Shown here piece by piece: positions 1-12,479 of a stretch of DNA of 64,000 nt. A program made the translations under genes and the position numbers. Source of the DNA: Medicago truncatula (lineage: Eukaryota; Streptophyta; Magnoliopsida; Fabales; Fabaceae); assembly GCF_003473485.1 (NCBI RefSeq), contig NC_053042.1:39770762-39834761 (forward strand), written 5' to 3'. The notes below the pieces were generated by a model. That model was not told the DNA's origin. It did no database searches and saw only the letters and a program-made list of their open reading frames with translations. Numbering within the stretch: position 1 is the first letter of the stretch; every line of letters starts with the position of its first letter.

Positions 1-846
1 GTACTAAGTATCAAAATTGTCGCTTTACTTTGAAGAAACAAGTAAGTATATTGCCCAAATAAAAGGCACTTGATGATTCCGTTCTACTTTGTTTTTAAAT
101 TTAAATTTGGAGCATAGTAAAATGATATTTCATCTTTTGCATATTAAGTCCTTTCAAAAAAAAAAAAAAACTTTTGCATATTGTCACATTTCAAATATTT
201 TATTTGTATATTATTTGTAATTTGTGTATCAATAAACTTGTGAGGAGTAATATTTGTACAACCAATTTTGTACAACCTTTGTGACAACCACTTTTTCTCT
301 CTTTTTATTGGACAAAATCAATAGAGAGAGAAATAAAAGGAGAGAGAATAAAAACACATGTGAGTATGAGAGATATGGTTGTTTCAAAAGTTGTCAAAAA
401 ATAATTGTACAAATATCATTTCTCTTATGGACTTTATCTCATGCTTCTCAAATATTTTTTATGTAATTCTTATGGCAAAATGTCTTATGTTTGCTTGCGT
501 CAAAAGAAAACATTGTAAGGATGTAGCTAATCTAAACAAAAATACTTATAGGGGAAAAAAAAACCATAATTTTAAAGACACCAAACATATATTAAACCAA
601 ATTTTCTCAATAACTTATTTCAAACGTTGTTTACCAATTAGGCTACGACTTACACACGAAAATTATCATAAGCCATCAACATATTTTTTGCAAATATTAA
701 AACAATTTTACTAAATTTAGACATATCTATAAGACCAAAATCTCCCACCTTATCTGTCCAATATCCATCCTTATCATACGTGTCATCTCTCTCACTCAAT
801 TTCCATATTTACATTTCACTGTTTGTGAACACTTAACAAACATTTA
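1..846. other. AT-rich intergenic DNA, no gene seen
   Basis: Short open frames at 254-714 have no recognisable domain and are built from A/T-rich low-complexity sequence. No RNA gene or complete element was recognised here. The right edge abuts a Stowaway-type element. Confidence 0.6.
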
Positions 847-848
847 TA

Positions 849-1134
849 CTCCCTCCTTCCTAAAATATAAGCAAAAAATTCTCATATTCTTTATCTTAAA
901 ATATAAGCAAAAAAGACCAACTTTTATGCTATTATTATATTTTTTCAAACAAATCATTAAAATTAAATGCAAATTGCATTAAATGTGTTCTTCTTTTTAT
1001 TTTCTCTATAATTTTTAACCAATGAAAATTATTTTTACATCTTTCCATAAAATTTATTTCAAAAAGAACACAAAAAATTATACCTCAAATTACTAAGAGT
1101 TAGTTTTCTTAATAAATGTGAACTAGTGAGGGAG
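849..1134. mobile_element. Stowaway-like MITE
   Basis: The ends read CTCCCTCCTTCCTAAAATAT on the left and GTGAGGGAG on the right, and both sides carry TA, the Stowaway/Tc1-Mariner target duplication. It has no coding capacity. A close relative in the same orientation lies at about 58800-59112 and shares the interior words TTTTATGCTATTATTAT and ACATCTTTCCATAAAA. It sits roughly 110 bp upstream of the TATA box of the TPX2-family gene. Confidence 0.75.
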
Positions 1135-1248
1135 TACGTGACTTTAACATCACATCACACTGTCATTTAACACCGTTAAATCTTTAAGTCTTTTCACCAA
1201 CATGTTTGGGTGAAAAAACAACGTCGTTAGTTGGGAAAAAAACAGATC

Positions 1249-1256
1249 TATAAATA
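1249..1256 (+). promoter_or_regulatory. Probable TATA box of the WVD2-like gene
   Basis: TATAAATA stands upstream of a leader that appears spliced: an untranslated exon ends near 1501 (CAG|GTGATT) and the next exon opens at 2082, four bases before the ATG at 2086. Leader introns are common in plant microtubule-protein genes. The transcription start is inferred, probably near 1280. Confidence 0.5.
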
Positions 1257-2085
1257 ACGTTAAATTAAACAAAGAAAGAAACATAGAAAAAAGAAACAAG
1301 TGTTTTTTTTGTTGGTTGATAAAGCAAAAGAAAGAATAATATAGTTGACACTTAGACATAAATTTTGGACTTTGTTTGTATTTGGAACCCACTCACACCT
1401 ACACAACACAAAATAAAACAAAACATAGTAAGAAGAAGAACAGAGATCTAGCTTCAACCCGTTTCAAAATCAAATTTTTCACACATTCTTAGCTGATTCA
1501 GGTGATTTTCTAAGCTATATGAGTCTTTTACTTTACAAAAATGGGGTTATGCTAATTGGGTCAAAAGTTGTCTGCTTTTCTTATTTTTCTTCATTTGTTT
1601 ATTAATTTTCTTAATTTCCTTGTTGCTCATGTTTCTTTAGTTTAATTAAATGTTTAAATGGTGAATTGCTTTGTTTTTATGAGTTCTTAGAATTTAAGCT
1701 TCAATCTTTGTTCTTCCAACCAAAGGGTAGCTTTTTCTTCATTTAATTATTATTATTATTATTATTATTTTTTTTTATGATTTTTACTGAATTATTTTGT
1801 ATGTTAAGAAGATAGTTTTTTATTTTTCTTCTAAAAATGGTATAATCAAATAGCTTATGAGTGGTTGTTAAATTTACCATAATCATATTAATTAATTTGA
1901 GTTGCATTTTCTTATTGAACCTGGTGGTCTAATGTCATGGATCTGTTTAAAGCTTAATTGTAACAAGCAATTTCTGTTTAGTTTTTAGTTTTTACCATTT
2001 TTTTATGTATGTTTTTTACTGTATTCTCTTTTGATGAATTAGTCTTTTTTTACTCATTCTGTAATGAACTACATCATGCAGTGTC

Positions 2086-4404
2086 ATGGGGAGACAAGTT
2101 ACAGAAATGCAAGTTGAGGATCAGAAACCAAATGGTGTAGCAATAGCTTTGAATGGAAGTCCTAATGATAACGGACACGTTACTTCTAAAATTGCAGCGG
2201 TTAAGCTTGAAGCAGAGGATCATGAAGTTAAGGAATGTACTGAAGTCAATGTGTTTGTTGAGAAATGTCACGAGACGAAGGATGCTTTGGTTGCCAAAAC
2301 AACAAGCGGTAAGAACGACTTGCATGAAGATGAGAGTGAGAAACATGAAGTGCAGAAAAAGTCGGGTGGCGACAAAGAGTTAAGCTCAACACAACCATCT
2401 GATTTGGTTACTGAAAAGAACGGATCCTACACACATGTTGATACTACTGAAGCTGTTCTGGCTGGTCTGAACTTGTCGCCAAATGCTAACAACATGCACT
2501 CACCTTACTCATCAAAGAACTCTCTGGTAATTGATGGTCTTGCGTGATGTCATATCATCATATTTTGAAATTGAAGTTTAATTTTTTTTTTTTTAATGCT
2601 AGTACTCTTACAATTGAGCCAAAGATGCATAATGGAATGACCAAGGATAGATTATGTATGAAAGTCATTAATATGTATACTATTCCAAACAACTACAGAA
2701 AGAGTTTTGTTTGTAAAAGTTGCTAGTTTGTTGATATTTTGTGGTAATTGATTTACCTATTTATTGTTTGTATAATTTGCTAATATTTATTTGTGTAACT
2801 GATATGCAAAAGTTTTTCCATTTATTTTCAGCCAAAGACACCTTTTTCATCAACTAAGCCCTTGCATCATTATGACAAGAAGAACTACGATGATGAAGAT
2901 AATTGGTCGGTTGCTTCCTCGTATCCTTTAATTTTGAACCTTGTTGATGGTATACTAGAAGAATCTCTGCCAAAGTGATGCTTCTAAACTTATATATAAC
3001 ACTTCTTTCATAAATTTCAATAATAAAACCTATTCTTCTAAATGTCATAATTTAATTGGTACTCTGTATCATTTGTTCTTTAACCACATATATTAGTGCT
3101 ATGTCAATGCGTACTGCGAGATCAAAGGTAACTCAGGGTTCTGCCCCTACATTTAGAAGCTCTGAACGTGCAGCAAAACGAAGAGAGGTACAGATTTTGT
3201 GATAGTTATTCAATTGTGATGCATGTTAAATAAGATTATATTCCACATTAACTTTATCATTTGAATTTACCCTTGCAGTTTTATCTCAAGCTAGAGGAGA
3301 AAAATCGAGCTCTTTTAGAAGAAAAAAGTCAGTATGAGGCAAGACTAAAGGTATATTGATCTTCTTACAAGAAACATCTAACCCCTTATGCCAAATCCTA
3401 TGCTTTTATTCCATGTGCATGAGTGAATTGTTTTATGTTTCTCCTGTCATATAAAAGTTGATTAAAGAACTTCTTTATGATTATTTATTTAATAATAACC
3501 CTTATAGGAAGAGCAAGAAGCAGCCATCAAGCAGATGAGAAAGAACTTGGTAATTAAAGCAAAGCCGGTACCCAATTTCTACTATGAGGCGCCTCCACCT
3601 AAGGCTGAACTCAAGAAGGTATGTGTCTATTCTTGATCTCGGGTTGCAAAACAAAGAGTATTTTCCAAAATACATAAAAAAATTGCATTAGCCATCACAT
3701 ATAACATCATTTTTGGTTCTCTCCATATCAAAGAGAGACAACAGTCTTGTGCTGGGCCTGTTTTTTCTTTACCGTGTTTTCTGTTTTCATGTTCACTTTC
3801 AATAATAAACATAAGAGCATATATATCCAATATTTATACCTTTTTCTTTTACAGTTTTTGAAAACAGGTCTAGCATTTGTTTAAAAATTTGAAAATACCA
3901 AAACATCATTTTCATTGTTTCTAAAAATGCATTCTTTCTAACTTGTCTTTCATCTCTTCTCCATCACAAATGTTCAATGCGTGTGTCTTCCATCTCTTTG
4001 TTGCCTATTTAAAATGAATATAAATATAAAAAATTAAAACATAAAATAGTTTCAGAAAGTAACTGCGGTCTTATTCATTTGGTTTTCTTTTATGGCAGCT
4101 GCCACTAACACGCCCAAAGTCACCAAAACTGAATCTGAATCGGAGAAGGACCTTTGGTGATGCTGTGAACTCACAATCTCGTGAAGTTGGTAACCGAGCA
4201 CGTCACAGCACTGGTTGTAGCCACATCAAGGGTGGCTCTAATACTAATGACCCTCTCACTCAGAACATTAAGGACCAGGCCATTCGGCGCAATAGCAACG
4301 GCGCTTACAAAACCAAAGAACGACCAAAAGTGGATACTGAGACTAAAACAGGTCCTCCAAACATCATCCAACACCCAAATGCAGACATATCAGTCCAATC
4401 ATAA
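2086..4404 (+). CDS. WVD2-like (WDL) TPX2-family microtubule-associated protein
   Basis: Six coding exons are read at 2086-2526, 2832-2920, 3097-3187, 3279-3350, 3508-3618 and 4099-4404. All have GT/AG borders and phases fit, giving 369 residues. The N-terminal part (about 1-190) is acidic and low in complexity. The TPX2 C-terminal domain begins near residue 195 with [19 protein letters not shown], including the KLEEK core at 211-215, and continues as a charged helix through [20 protein letters not shown]. This order is typical of WAVE-DAMPENED2-like proteins, which bind and stabilise cortical microtubules and affect cell expansion and organ twisting. The C-terminal 100 residues are basic, then Ser/Asn-rich. 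The first ATG follows the acceptor of the leader intron. The family is secure, but the exact WDL member cannot be assigned by eye. Alternative splicing was not assessed. Confidence 0.9.
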
Positions 4405-6640
4405 CTCAGGAAAAGACGCTAATTTATTTTTCATATGGACTTGACTTCTCTGATTTGTGTTAATTTGCGCGGTGTATATGGTTTTGTAAGTTATGTTGAT
4501 GCGGGTCATGTTTTATATAATCAATAGTTACTGATGTAGTATGTATGATATGTGATGTTGTTCCCCCAAACTAGGCCTGCCGGATTTCGTAAAGTTATAT
4601 GATGAAATATATATTTCTTTATGTTGACATAGGATTAGGTTGTCATATGGTTTTTTCTGAGTGTTAAATGTTGTTTTTAATGGGGGAACATACCATGTAA
4701 TGCACCTTTTTGTTCCAGAATTGAGTTTGCATATGTTTATTTTGATTATATATACTCTTCCTAGTTTACTATTTAGTATGGTATTAGTATTGTCCTGTCT
4801 TGTGTATGGCAGAGAAAAATGTTGGCTTTCCTCTGAAACAAAAATCCGACAGGAGGTATGCGTAAAGCTTAACCGCGTTAATATAGTTGGCATAGTAGTT
4901 GATTTTCATCTCCTATGTTCTGATAAGTTGATTCTATTGAGAAAAGTTTGTTAGTTTGATGTGTTTCATTATTTGGTAAAGCATCACTCTTGAGACACTG
5001 ACAGTCCAGGAGGACAACAAACATTGAAACACTTCAACTTATATCTTATACAGAACCATGCTTTGCACACCAAAACTAATCATTCATTACATTGCCTAAT
5101 GCCTTATATCAGAACTAGTCACATCACATACAAAGTCATAGAACATCATCAATCTCAAGTCTCAAGCAATATTTGCTAGCCGAAATCACAACGAATGCAA
5201 AGAGAATGTTGGACAATTTATGCTTATTATTGACTGTTGTTATGGACAAAATTAAATAAGACATTTAAAATGAAAATATAATTTTTTTTTTATTTTTTTT
5301 ATGTTAATTAAGATAACAAACTTTTTGTTACAAGTGAGAATTGATAAGATAACAAGACACTAGTACTTAAATGAGATAGTAAGGGTTTTTTTTAGTTTAA
5401 CCATAAATTCTAAGTTTGAATACAACATTGAGAATACAACAAATTTAATTTTTAATAGAGCTTTTTCATCCATTACATATCCAACTCAAATAATTAATTT
5501 CTACAATTAGGAAATTGATACTTAGTTTAAAAAAGTAAAAGATAACAAGCATGTAATTCCAGCAAAAGTACAATTAACAAACTTTTTTTGTTTTGTTTTG
5601 AAAGAAGTACAAAAGTTGTAAACAAGTGGGATTTGACTACATTTATACATTTTTTTTGCCTATGTTATGGTTGAGTATACTTTTTTTATATGAAGGTGGG
5701 GGCTAATTATACAAATTTTTTTAACAAAACAAAACAAAGTAAATTTATTAATAATTAAAACAGTAAATATACATGTTTATAGTACATCAAAATTGCTTGA
5801 GGTGGCTGATTATTCCTTAATCTCTTTCTTTTGACCAACATATTTTCTAAGTTGATCCGGTCAAAAGAAATGTTGACTTTATCCTTTCGTTTTCATATCC
5901 ATGAATCAAATGTAGGTCCAAAAATCCTAATATACCCATTTGAAAGAAGGAAAAAAATTGCCCAAGAATATAATCCATGTGGATTCCTACCGGGAAAAAA
6001 AATCAAATTTACTCAGAATTGAACTATAGTTTTTTTTTTTTTTGGTAAGAATTGAACTATAGTTTAAAATCTAATATATTGTTTTTTATTTTTAGTTTAT
6101 TACAAATAGTAGCTTAATTAATTAGGAATTAATTTTAAAATAATAACGTTGCAAAATGATTAAAATATCTGATTGCCCAGTAGTTATCGTGCACGTCACA
6201 GATTTTGCCATGTATTTTAAGCAATAAGCACGTATTCCTTTCACATTCCCAAACCACCCAAAATACTTCAAACCATGGTTTCTGTATAGCATAATTAACG
6301 CCTCTTTAATTTCGATTTAACACGTAACATTTTCTAACCATTGCTTCTTAACAAAGTTAAAGTTCAACAAATAAAATAAGAATCTAAGGACGGTTTCATA
6401 AAACAGATGCAGAAATTAAATTCACAAATCAAAATTAGAGAAAACAGAAAACCTGATTCATTAGGATTTGTAGAGATAATACAAGAACATTAGATATGTT
6501 CCTATCAAAGAATTTACAGCAACAACTTCCTAATAATATTATATTATATTATGATAATAAAATCCAACTCTAATACTCATATAATAATAAACCCTCAAAT
6601 TTCACACATCACTAAAAATTCCCAAATTAAACCCTAATTT
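4405..6640. other. 3' UTR of the WVD2-like gene, then intergenic DNA
   Basis: The first 150-500 bases are the probable 3' UTR. The rest is AT-rich with no convincing frame. An 18-bp direct repeat (AGAATTGAACTATAGTTT) occurs at 6015-6032 and 6048-6065, separated by a poly-T run. No RNA gene was recognised. Confidence 0.6.
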
Positions 6641-7290
6641 TCACTTCTTAGCTTTCTTCACCGGAGTCTTAACACTCTTCGGCTTCTTTGCAACCACCTT
6701 CTTCGCCGCTTTCTTCACCGGCGTAGCCTTCACACTCTTTGCTTTCGGCTTCACAACAGCCTTAGGCTTCGCCGCTGCTTTTGGCTTTGCGGCAGCTTTC
6801 GGCTTCACAGCAGCAGCTTTCGCCTTTGGCTTAGTTGCAGCCTTAGCGGCTGGCTTGGTAACAGCCTTAGCCTTCTTAGCAGGAGCAATAGCGGCCTTCA
6901 CCGGAGCAGTTTTGGCCACAGCTGGGGCGATTTTGAAGGAGTTTTTCACCTTCACAAGCTTTCCAGAAGCCACAGATTTCTTCAGATGAAGAAGAATGAG
7001 TTTGCGGAATGTTGGAGATAAATCCTTATGCTTCTCTTCGATGAATTTTGTAATCGCGTGTTGGCTTGAACCAGTTCGTTCTTTCAAACTCACAATTGCT
7101 TCAGTTATCATCTACAAAAACAAAAACAAAAACAAAAACAAAAATCAGAATTCAATTCAAATTTCAAAAATTATGACGAAATTTGAAAATTGAGATTTGT
7201 TATTACCTCAGCGTAAGTAGGATGAGAGAGAGGCTTCTTTGCTGCAGCGGTTTTCTTGGGCTTGGGCTGAGCGGCGGCGTTGGGAGACAT
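6641..7290 (-). CDS. Linker histone H1
   Basis: Two exons are read on the minus strand, 7290-7207 (28 codons) and 7111-6641, giving 184 residues. The intron is 95 bp with a GT donor and TAG acceptor. The N-terminal tail is Ala/Lys/Pro-rich. The winged-helix H15 globular domain spans about 20-88 (LSHPTYAEMITEAIVSLKER, then a HAITKFIEE helix and the LKKSVASGKLVKVKNSFK wing). The C-terminal tail is almost wholly Lys/Ala/Pro with repeated KPKAAA units and a TPVKKAAKK-like end. The protein should bind linker DNA at the nucleosome entry/exit site and compact chromatin. It is shorter than major plant H1 proteins because of a short C-tail, close in size to stress-inducible minor H1 types, though subtype cannot be fixed by eye. 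The first ATG is used; starting at the second-exon ATG would cut the globular domain. Confidence 0.93.
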
Positions 7291-7416
7291 GGTTGAGACT
7301 TGAGATTCGGAAGAGAGAGAGAGAGAGTAACCGTTTTAGAGAGAGAAAGAGTTGCAGAGAAGATTGACGAGAAAGTTGTGATGTGATTGTGATTGAACGA
7401 GTGGGAGGGAAGGGAA

Positions 7417-7424
7417 TTTTTATA
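7417..7424 (-). promoter_or_regulatory. Probable TATA box of the histone H1 gene
   Basis: TATAAAAA on the minus strand lies about 127 bases upstream of the H1 ATG. The leader between them contains a CT/GA-rich stretch (7315-7328). Confidence 0.5.
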
Positions 7425-7801
7425 TTGAAAAGAGAAAGGGAAATGGAGAGCGCTGATTGGTGGAAATAGAATGGCACGGATCGAGAATTTTTTGTCATGT
7501 TTGAATGTGAGCCTTTGGATTATGGTTTATCGACGATGGAGAATGTAAGTCAGAGAGTTCACTCGGATAGCTGAATGAAATGAGGATAACGTGTTATCTA
7601 GTTTTTGTTACCAGCTTTTGGAGATAATGATTACAGCTATTTTTTACTAGTATTTTTTATTTTTAAAAAAATTTGATTGTTAATGCTATTAAGATGTTTA
7701 TCATTGAAATAAATTTAACAATGTATTAAATATTATTTTAGTACAATTTATTTCTTAATTTTTTTACAATATTATAATAATATTTTTAAAAACCTTTTGT
7801 G

Positions 7802-7963
7802 TTTTAGTCAAGTTGGGTTGTGTTTTCTCTTAGTTTTCATTTGCAAAATAACTTTCTTTTTGGCTCGTAAATTTTACAAGGGTTTTAGTCAAGTTGGGTT
7901 GTGTTTTCTCTTAGTTTTCATTTGCAAAATAACTTTCTTTTTGGCTCGTAAATTTTACAAGGG
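7802..7963. repeat. Exact tandem duplication of 81 bp
   Basis: The units 7802-7882 and 7883-7963 look identical base for base. Since 81 is divisible by three, a spurious frame with a 27-residue repeat runs through it. The flanks up to about 8390 show no gene. Perfect identity points to a very recent event or an assembly artefact. Confidence 0.9.
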
Positions 7964-8409
7964 TTTGTGTCAAAAAGATAAAGGTGAAGTTCATAGGAGA
8001 AGTAGACATGAGAGGTTGATACAAAGGAATAATCCTTGTCATTTATATTGAATTAGGATGAAAAGGACAACAAGAGAGTAAAAAGGTGAGAGTTATCATA
8101 GGGTGAGTTAGTCTAATTAACATTTAACTACCTAACCAACCAATTAACAATATCAACTATCTATGGTTTGTTCGCTATACTCTAATAGTCCCCCTCAAAC
8201 TCTAAATGAGAAAATTCACAATTTTTTTGTTTAAAATACAATGAAAATGACAATTTATTCACCAAGTAAAGTGCAAGGTAAACTAAGTAAAACAATTTTG
8301 TAACACAAGCCCAGGTTTAAAAATTCAGAGCTTAATCACAAACATCAACATGTTTCCTTTTATTAGCCTTCTTCTGCATGGTAAAGAAAACCCTATGGTG
8401 TCAATTCCC

Positions 8410-9090
8410 AATCACGATTTCTAACATGGTATCAGAGCTTATCCAAGATCTACCATTAGATTCTTCATTGCCACGCTTCATGCCCATTTGGTCTGAGCGT
8501 GAAGGGATCTGTTGAAAATCATGCCCCGAGCGTGAAAGGATGTGTTGGTAATCCCACCTTTATTGTGATTTTCCCTTCGTTGCCTTGTGTTGGCTTTGAG
8601 GGGGTGAATTTAGTCCTACATTGATTAGATAAAACTCTTGATAAGAGTTTATAAAGAGGAGGCACTCCTCACCTTATAAGCTGGATTTGTGGGGTTGTGT
8701 TAAGCCCATCCACGATTTCTAAGAAGGTATCAGAGTCTCTTCAAGATTCATTGGGCCACTTGCTATCATATTTCTGCTATCGGGGCACCCACCATTTATG
8801 TCCACGAATTAAGCCCAATTGTGCTGGTCGTGAGAGGGTGTGTTAAGAGTCCCACATCAGATATAAGATGGTCTGACAATGTATTTATAAGTGGGGGCAA
8901 TACTCACCTCACAACCCGGTTTTGTGGGGTTCTGTTAGGCTCAACCATAATTTCTAAGATGGTATCAGAGTCTATCCAAGATCTACTGTTGGGATTCCGC
9001 ATTGCCACACTTCATGCCCATTGGGCCGAGCGTGAGGAGTTGTGTTGGAAATCCCGCCCCGAGCGTGAGAGGGTGTGTTGGTAATCCTAC
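8410..9090 (+). mobile_element. TRIM-like LTR element cluster (fossil)
   Basis: Three initiator-tRNA-Met primer-binding sites of the type TGGTATCAGAG occur at 8427-8438, 8725-8736 and 8960-8970. Each follows an LTR-like block of the TGTTGG/TGTTAAGAGTCCCACATC type. The short LTRs, lack of any coding frame and repeated LTR-PBS units fit a terminal-repeat retrotransposon in miniature present as a multi-LTR relic. It is broken in several places and clearly old, because the blocks have diverged from each other. A related solo LTR lies at 42820-43017. Confidence 0.65.
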
Positions 9091-9281
9091 ATTTATTACA
9101 ACCAAACAAGTCTCATAAAAGCTGTGAGATTGACAAACAAATTGGGAATTTATCCATAAACGTGATTATGTGACCACCAATAGTACGCACCCAAAGCCTG
9201 AACCAAAGAAAGTTTAAGTTCAAAGTTTGATGCAGAGTTTTGAATGCAACAGTTATAAGATCAAAACACACACACACACAC

Positions 9282-12078
9282 TGTAACACCCTGTTTTCCC
9301 AACATATAAATAATATAAAATAAATCAGAGTTCATCGCAAACAGGATGTCACATTTCGTTCTTCAAAATATTATTTAACATAAATAGAGTTAAAATCCAC
9401 TCTTTATTTAAAACATCTGCTTCCAATAATTTTCAACAACGTCGCAGCGGTAAATATTTAATCTTTCAACAAAATTGGCACTAAGGCCTCAACATAACGT
9501 CTTTAAAATCCAACAAAATTGGTCCAACAATAAATTCATAAGGAAAAATACGTAACAATGGAAATAAACATCAAAGTCCCCATCCCGTTACGTATCAGAG
9601 CGACTCCTAAGACGACACGAGGAATCAACTCACATCAGCGGTTACTCCTGGTTATCTGCATGTTATCCACGTAGAGGCAACATTCAAACAGAACGGGTGA
9701 GATTTCACATTCAATAATAATAAGCATTAAATTCATTAAAAGAATCTAACAACATAAATCAACAACATTACTTCACATAACTTCAATAACAATTCATCAA
9801 CAAAGCTTCGCTCAACAAGCCGTAATTCGACTTGACAGACTACAACCCCCTTCACTTAAAATTAATAGAGCATAAAGCTCTCTTCGCTAATGTCATAATT
9901 CGACATGTCAGGCTACATCCCCCTTCGCTTAAAATGATCATGCATTGACACTACCAATGCGACATCAACAACAGAAACAACAACAACTTCGCATTATGAC
10001 TTCATAGTCTCACAATTCATTAATAGATATAGCATCATATAGGCATCATATTAGACAACCACAATTCATCATATATCTTCGTAAAAACATATTAAATTAT
10101 CCACAAAAGGTTTTCACATCAAACCAAGGCTACTGGAAAGATAACACAATTATCAACAACTTTCATATTTATACCAAAGACCAATTTAAAACAGAAACGT
10201 ATGAAACAGACGCAAGAACGCGAAACAGGGCAGACTGCCACTGAACAACTCGCGAGACGAGCCAATCTACTCGCGATGGCGAGTTCAACATATGGACTAC
10301 TCGCCATGGCGACCAAGGTTCTCGCCGCAGCGAGCTAAAACTAATAGCTCTCGGGAACTTGACATTTTTCACCCAAAAATCTCATTTTTAACTTCCCTAT
10401 GCCCAAATTTGATTCCAAAACTTGTATAAATATTTCTAAACATGAAAAGGCACTCAAAACCATACAAAACATGACCCAAAACATTATTTTAGAAAATCAT
10501 CATTTTTCACCACTGGACAACTCGCTATGGCGAGCGATGAAATGGGCTACTCGCCGTGGCGAATTGTGACAGACATCTTTACAGGAACAACTCAGTTTTC
10601 ACTCCAAAAGCCTCAATTTCATCAACCCAAATCCCAAATTTTATAGAGAGTAAATAGTCAATTTCCCCCCTGAAATTGTAAGTTTCATCAATTACCTCCC
10701 TGAAATTAACAAAACTTCAATTACCCCCCTGAAATTTCACAACGTTAGTCAATTTACCCCCTCCGTCAAATTTTTCTGTTAGTGAACATGACGTTTTGCA
10801 AATACCCCCCTGAAGTTTTGCACTTATGTGCAAAATGCCCCCCAAACTTAAAAATTTATATTATTTTTTTCTTAAAAACAAACAATTAATAGTTAAATAT
10901 TAAAACTAACTATTAATTTTGGAATTTGGAAAAACTACATGCATATATACATCAAAATAGGCTCCAAAATGGAGAAAAATATGTATTTTTTAAAGTGACA
11001 ATAATGGGATGATTTGTGGATTAATATTGGGGGTTGTGTAGTTTAAATGGTTTGAGCAAATTGTTGAAGGAGTTGGAGGAGTTAAAAGACTAAAATGGTG
11101 AAGGAGAAAATATAAATTTAAATCTGATTATTAATTTGTTTATAAACCTCTAAAAATAATAATTTGTCTATTAGAAATAACCATTATTGTCACTTTAAAA
11201 ATACACATTTTCCCCTATTTTGATGTATATATGTATGTAGTTTTTCCAAACTCCAAAATTAATAGTTAGTTTTAATATTTAACTATTAATTGTTTGTTTT
11301 TAAGAAAAAAATAATATAAATTTTTAAATTTGGGGGGCATTTTGCACATAAGTGCAAAACTTCAGGGGGGGTATTTGCAAAACGTCATGTTCACTAACAG
11401 AAAAATTTGACGGAGGGGGTAAATTGACTAACGTTGTGAAATTTCAGGGGGGTAATTGAAGTTTTGTTAATTTCAGGGGGATAATTGATGAAACTTACAA
11501 TTTTAGGGGGGAAATTGACTATTTACTCTTTTATAGAAAACTCTTCATATGATTATTCCACCACCTGAACACCAATTATTACCTTACTTCATCGGATTAC
11601 CAATTCTTTCAACAATCAATTTTAATTTCAAAAACCTAATTTCTCAACAATTAAAATTAACAAAACAACATGTTAAAACCTTTTTCAGAATCATACAACC
11701 CATTATTAGATAAAGCTAGTCCTACCCATACCTTAGATTAGATGATTTCAAACTCTACAAGCTTGCTCCTCTTCTCTTTCTCTGACTTCTCTCTTTCTCC
11801 CTTTTCTCCCAAAAACAGTTTTCACGTATTCTCAATTTTCTAATTCTGACTATAACCTTTTCTATTTTCCTTAACCGACATATTTTCCCTTATTTCCAAT
11901 TCTGCCCCTCAAGCCTCATAATTTTATTTTAATTATATTTCTCCACTAAATGATAAAATAGAGGCTACTAATAAATATCATTACACAACAAAAATATCAC
12001 CCATCAAAATAAATCGATTAAATTATAAAAAGACTTTAAACTCAATAAAATAAATAAATAATAAAATAGGGCGTTACG
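9282..12078 (-). mobile_element. Solo LTR, Ty3/gypsy chromovirus type, with a nested MITE
   Basis: The plus-strand ends are TGTAACACCC and GGGCGTTACG, close to the TGTAAC...GTTACA ends of the gypsy LTR at 50045-52994. The GA-rich part near 11780 resembles a segment of that LTR in the opposite orientation, so this copy probably reads on the minus strand. Both sides carry CACAC, a 5-bp target duplication within a (CA)n/(GA)n microsatellite. No internal coding region is attached. A Mutator-type MITE of 881 bp is inserted at 10648-11528, leaving about 1.9 kb of LTR proper. Confidence 0.6.
10648..11528. mobile_element. Mutator-type MITE with very long terminal inverted repeats
   Basis: The outermost arm is GAGTAAATAGTCAATTTCC. 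The arms run about 360 bp each with few mismatches, leaving a short loop of about 160 bp, so most of the element can fold back on itself. The 9-bp target duplication TTTTATAGA is exact at 10639-10647 and 11529-11537, as expected for the Mutator superfamily. There is no transposase. C-runs such as CCCCCCTGAAATT recur within the arms. It is inserted in the solo LTR, so it is younger than that LTR. Confidence 0.88.
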
Positions 12079-12084
12079 CACACA

Positions 12085-12088
<4 letters not shown>

Positions 12089-12138
<50 letters not shown>

Positions 12139-12148
12139 GAGAGAGAGA
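12089..12148. repeat. (GA)n microsatellite
   Basis: About 60 bp of GA repeats with one GGGA interruption. It follows CACACA after the solo LTR. Together with the (CA)n at 9266-9281, it suggests that the LTR landed in a compound CA/GA microsatellite. Confidence 0.95.
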
Positions 12149-12248
12149 ACAATTTGTGCTAGTTCCTCTCACAAACCGACAATAGACTAGTTGCCTTGCA
12201 CTTCCAATGAATTTTCACTATTATCACTAAATATAACAATTGCTTTTG

Positions 12249-12334
12249 CACACAAGTAAAAGACTTCAAATGGTCAATCACACAAGAAAGAGACTTCCAA
12301 TGCTCAAGCACACAAGCAAGAGACTTCTACAATC
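12249..12334. repeat. Imperfect 30-bp tandem repeat, about 2.9 units
   Basis: Units begin CACACAAGTAAAAGACTTC at 12249, CACACAAGAAAGAGACTTC at 12279 and CACACAAGCAAGAGACTTC at 12309. No coding role is apparent. Confidence 0.85.
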
Positions 12335-12479
12335 TAAATTAATCAAATAAAATATCATTTAATTTACACTTGAGATACAATCAAAGGTGTAAGCAATACA
12401 AAACATAATGGACTCTTATGACTTAAAATTTTCTAAGATATAAAGTTTGTAAGAAATTCTAACTATAATTGCGCTTTGA

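Noticed and set aside
7797-8051. 84-residue frame with a 27-residue internal repeat
   Set aside because: The repeat reflects an 81-bp DNA duplication, and the peptide matches no family I recognise.
8845-8860. GTCCCACATCAG as a second snRNA promoter
   Set aside because: No TATA box at the required spacing and no snRNA downstream; the motif belongs to the TRIM-like LTR.
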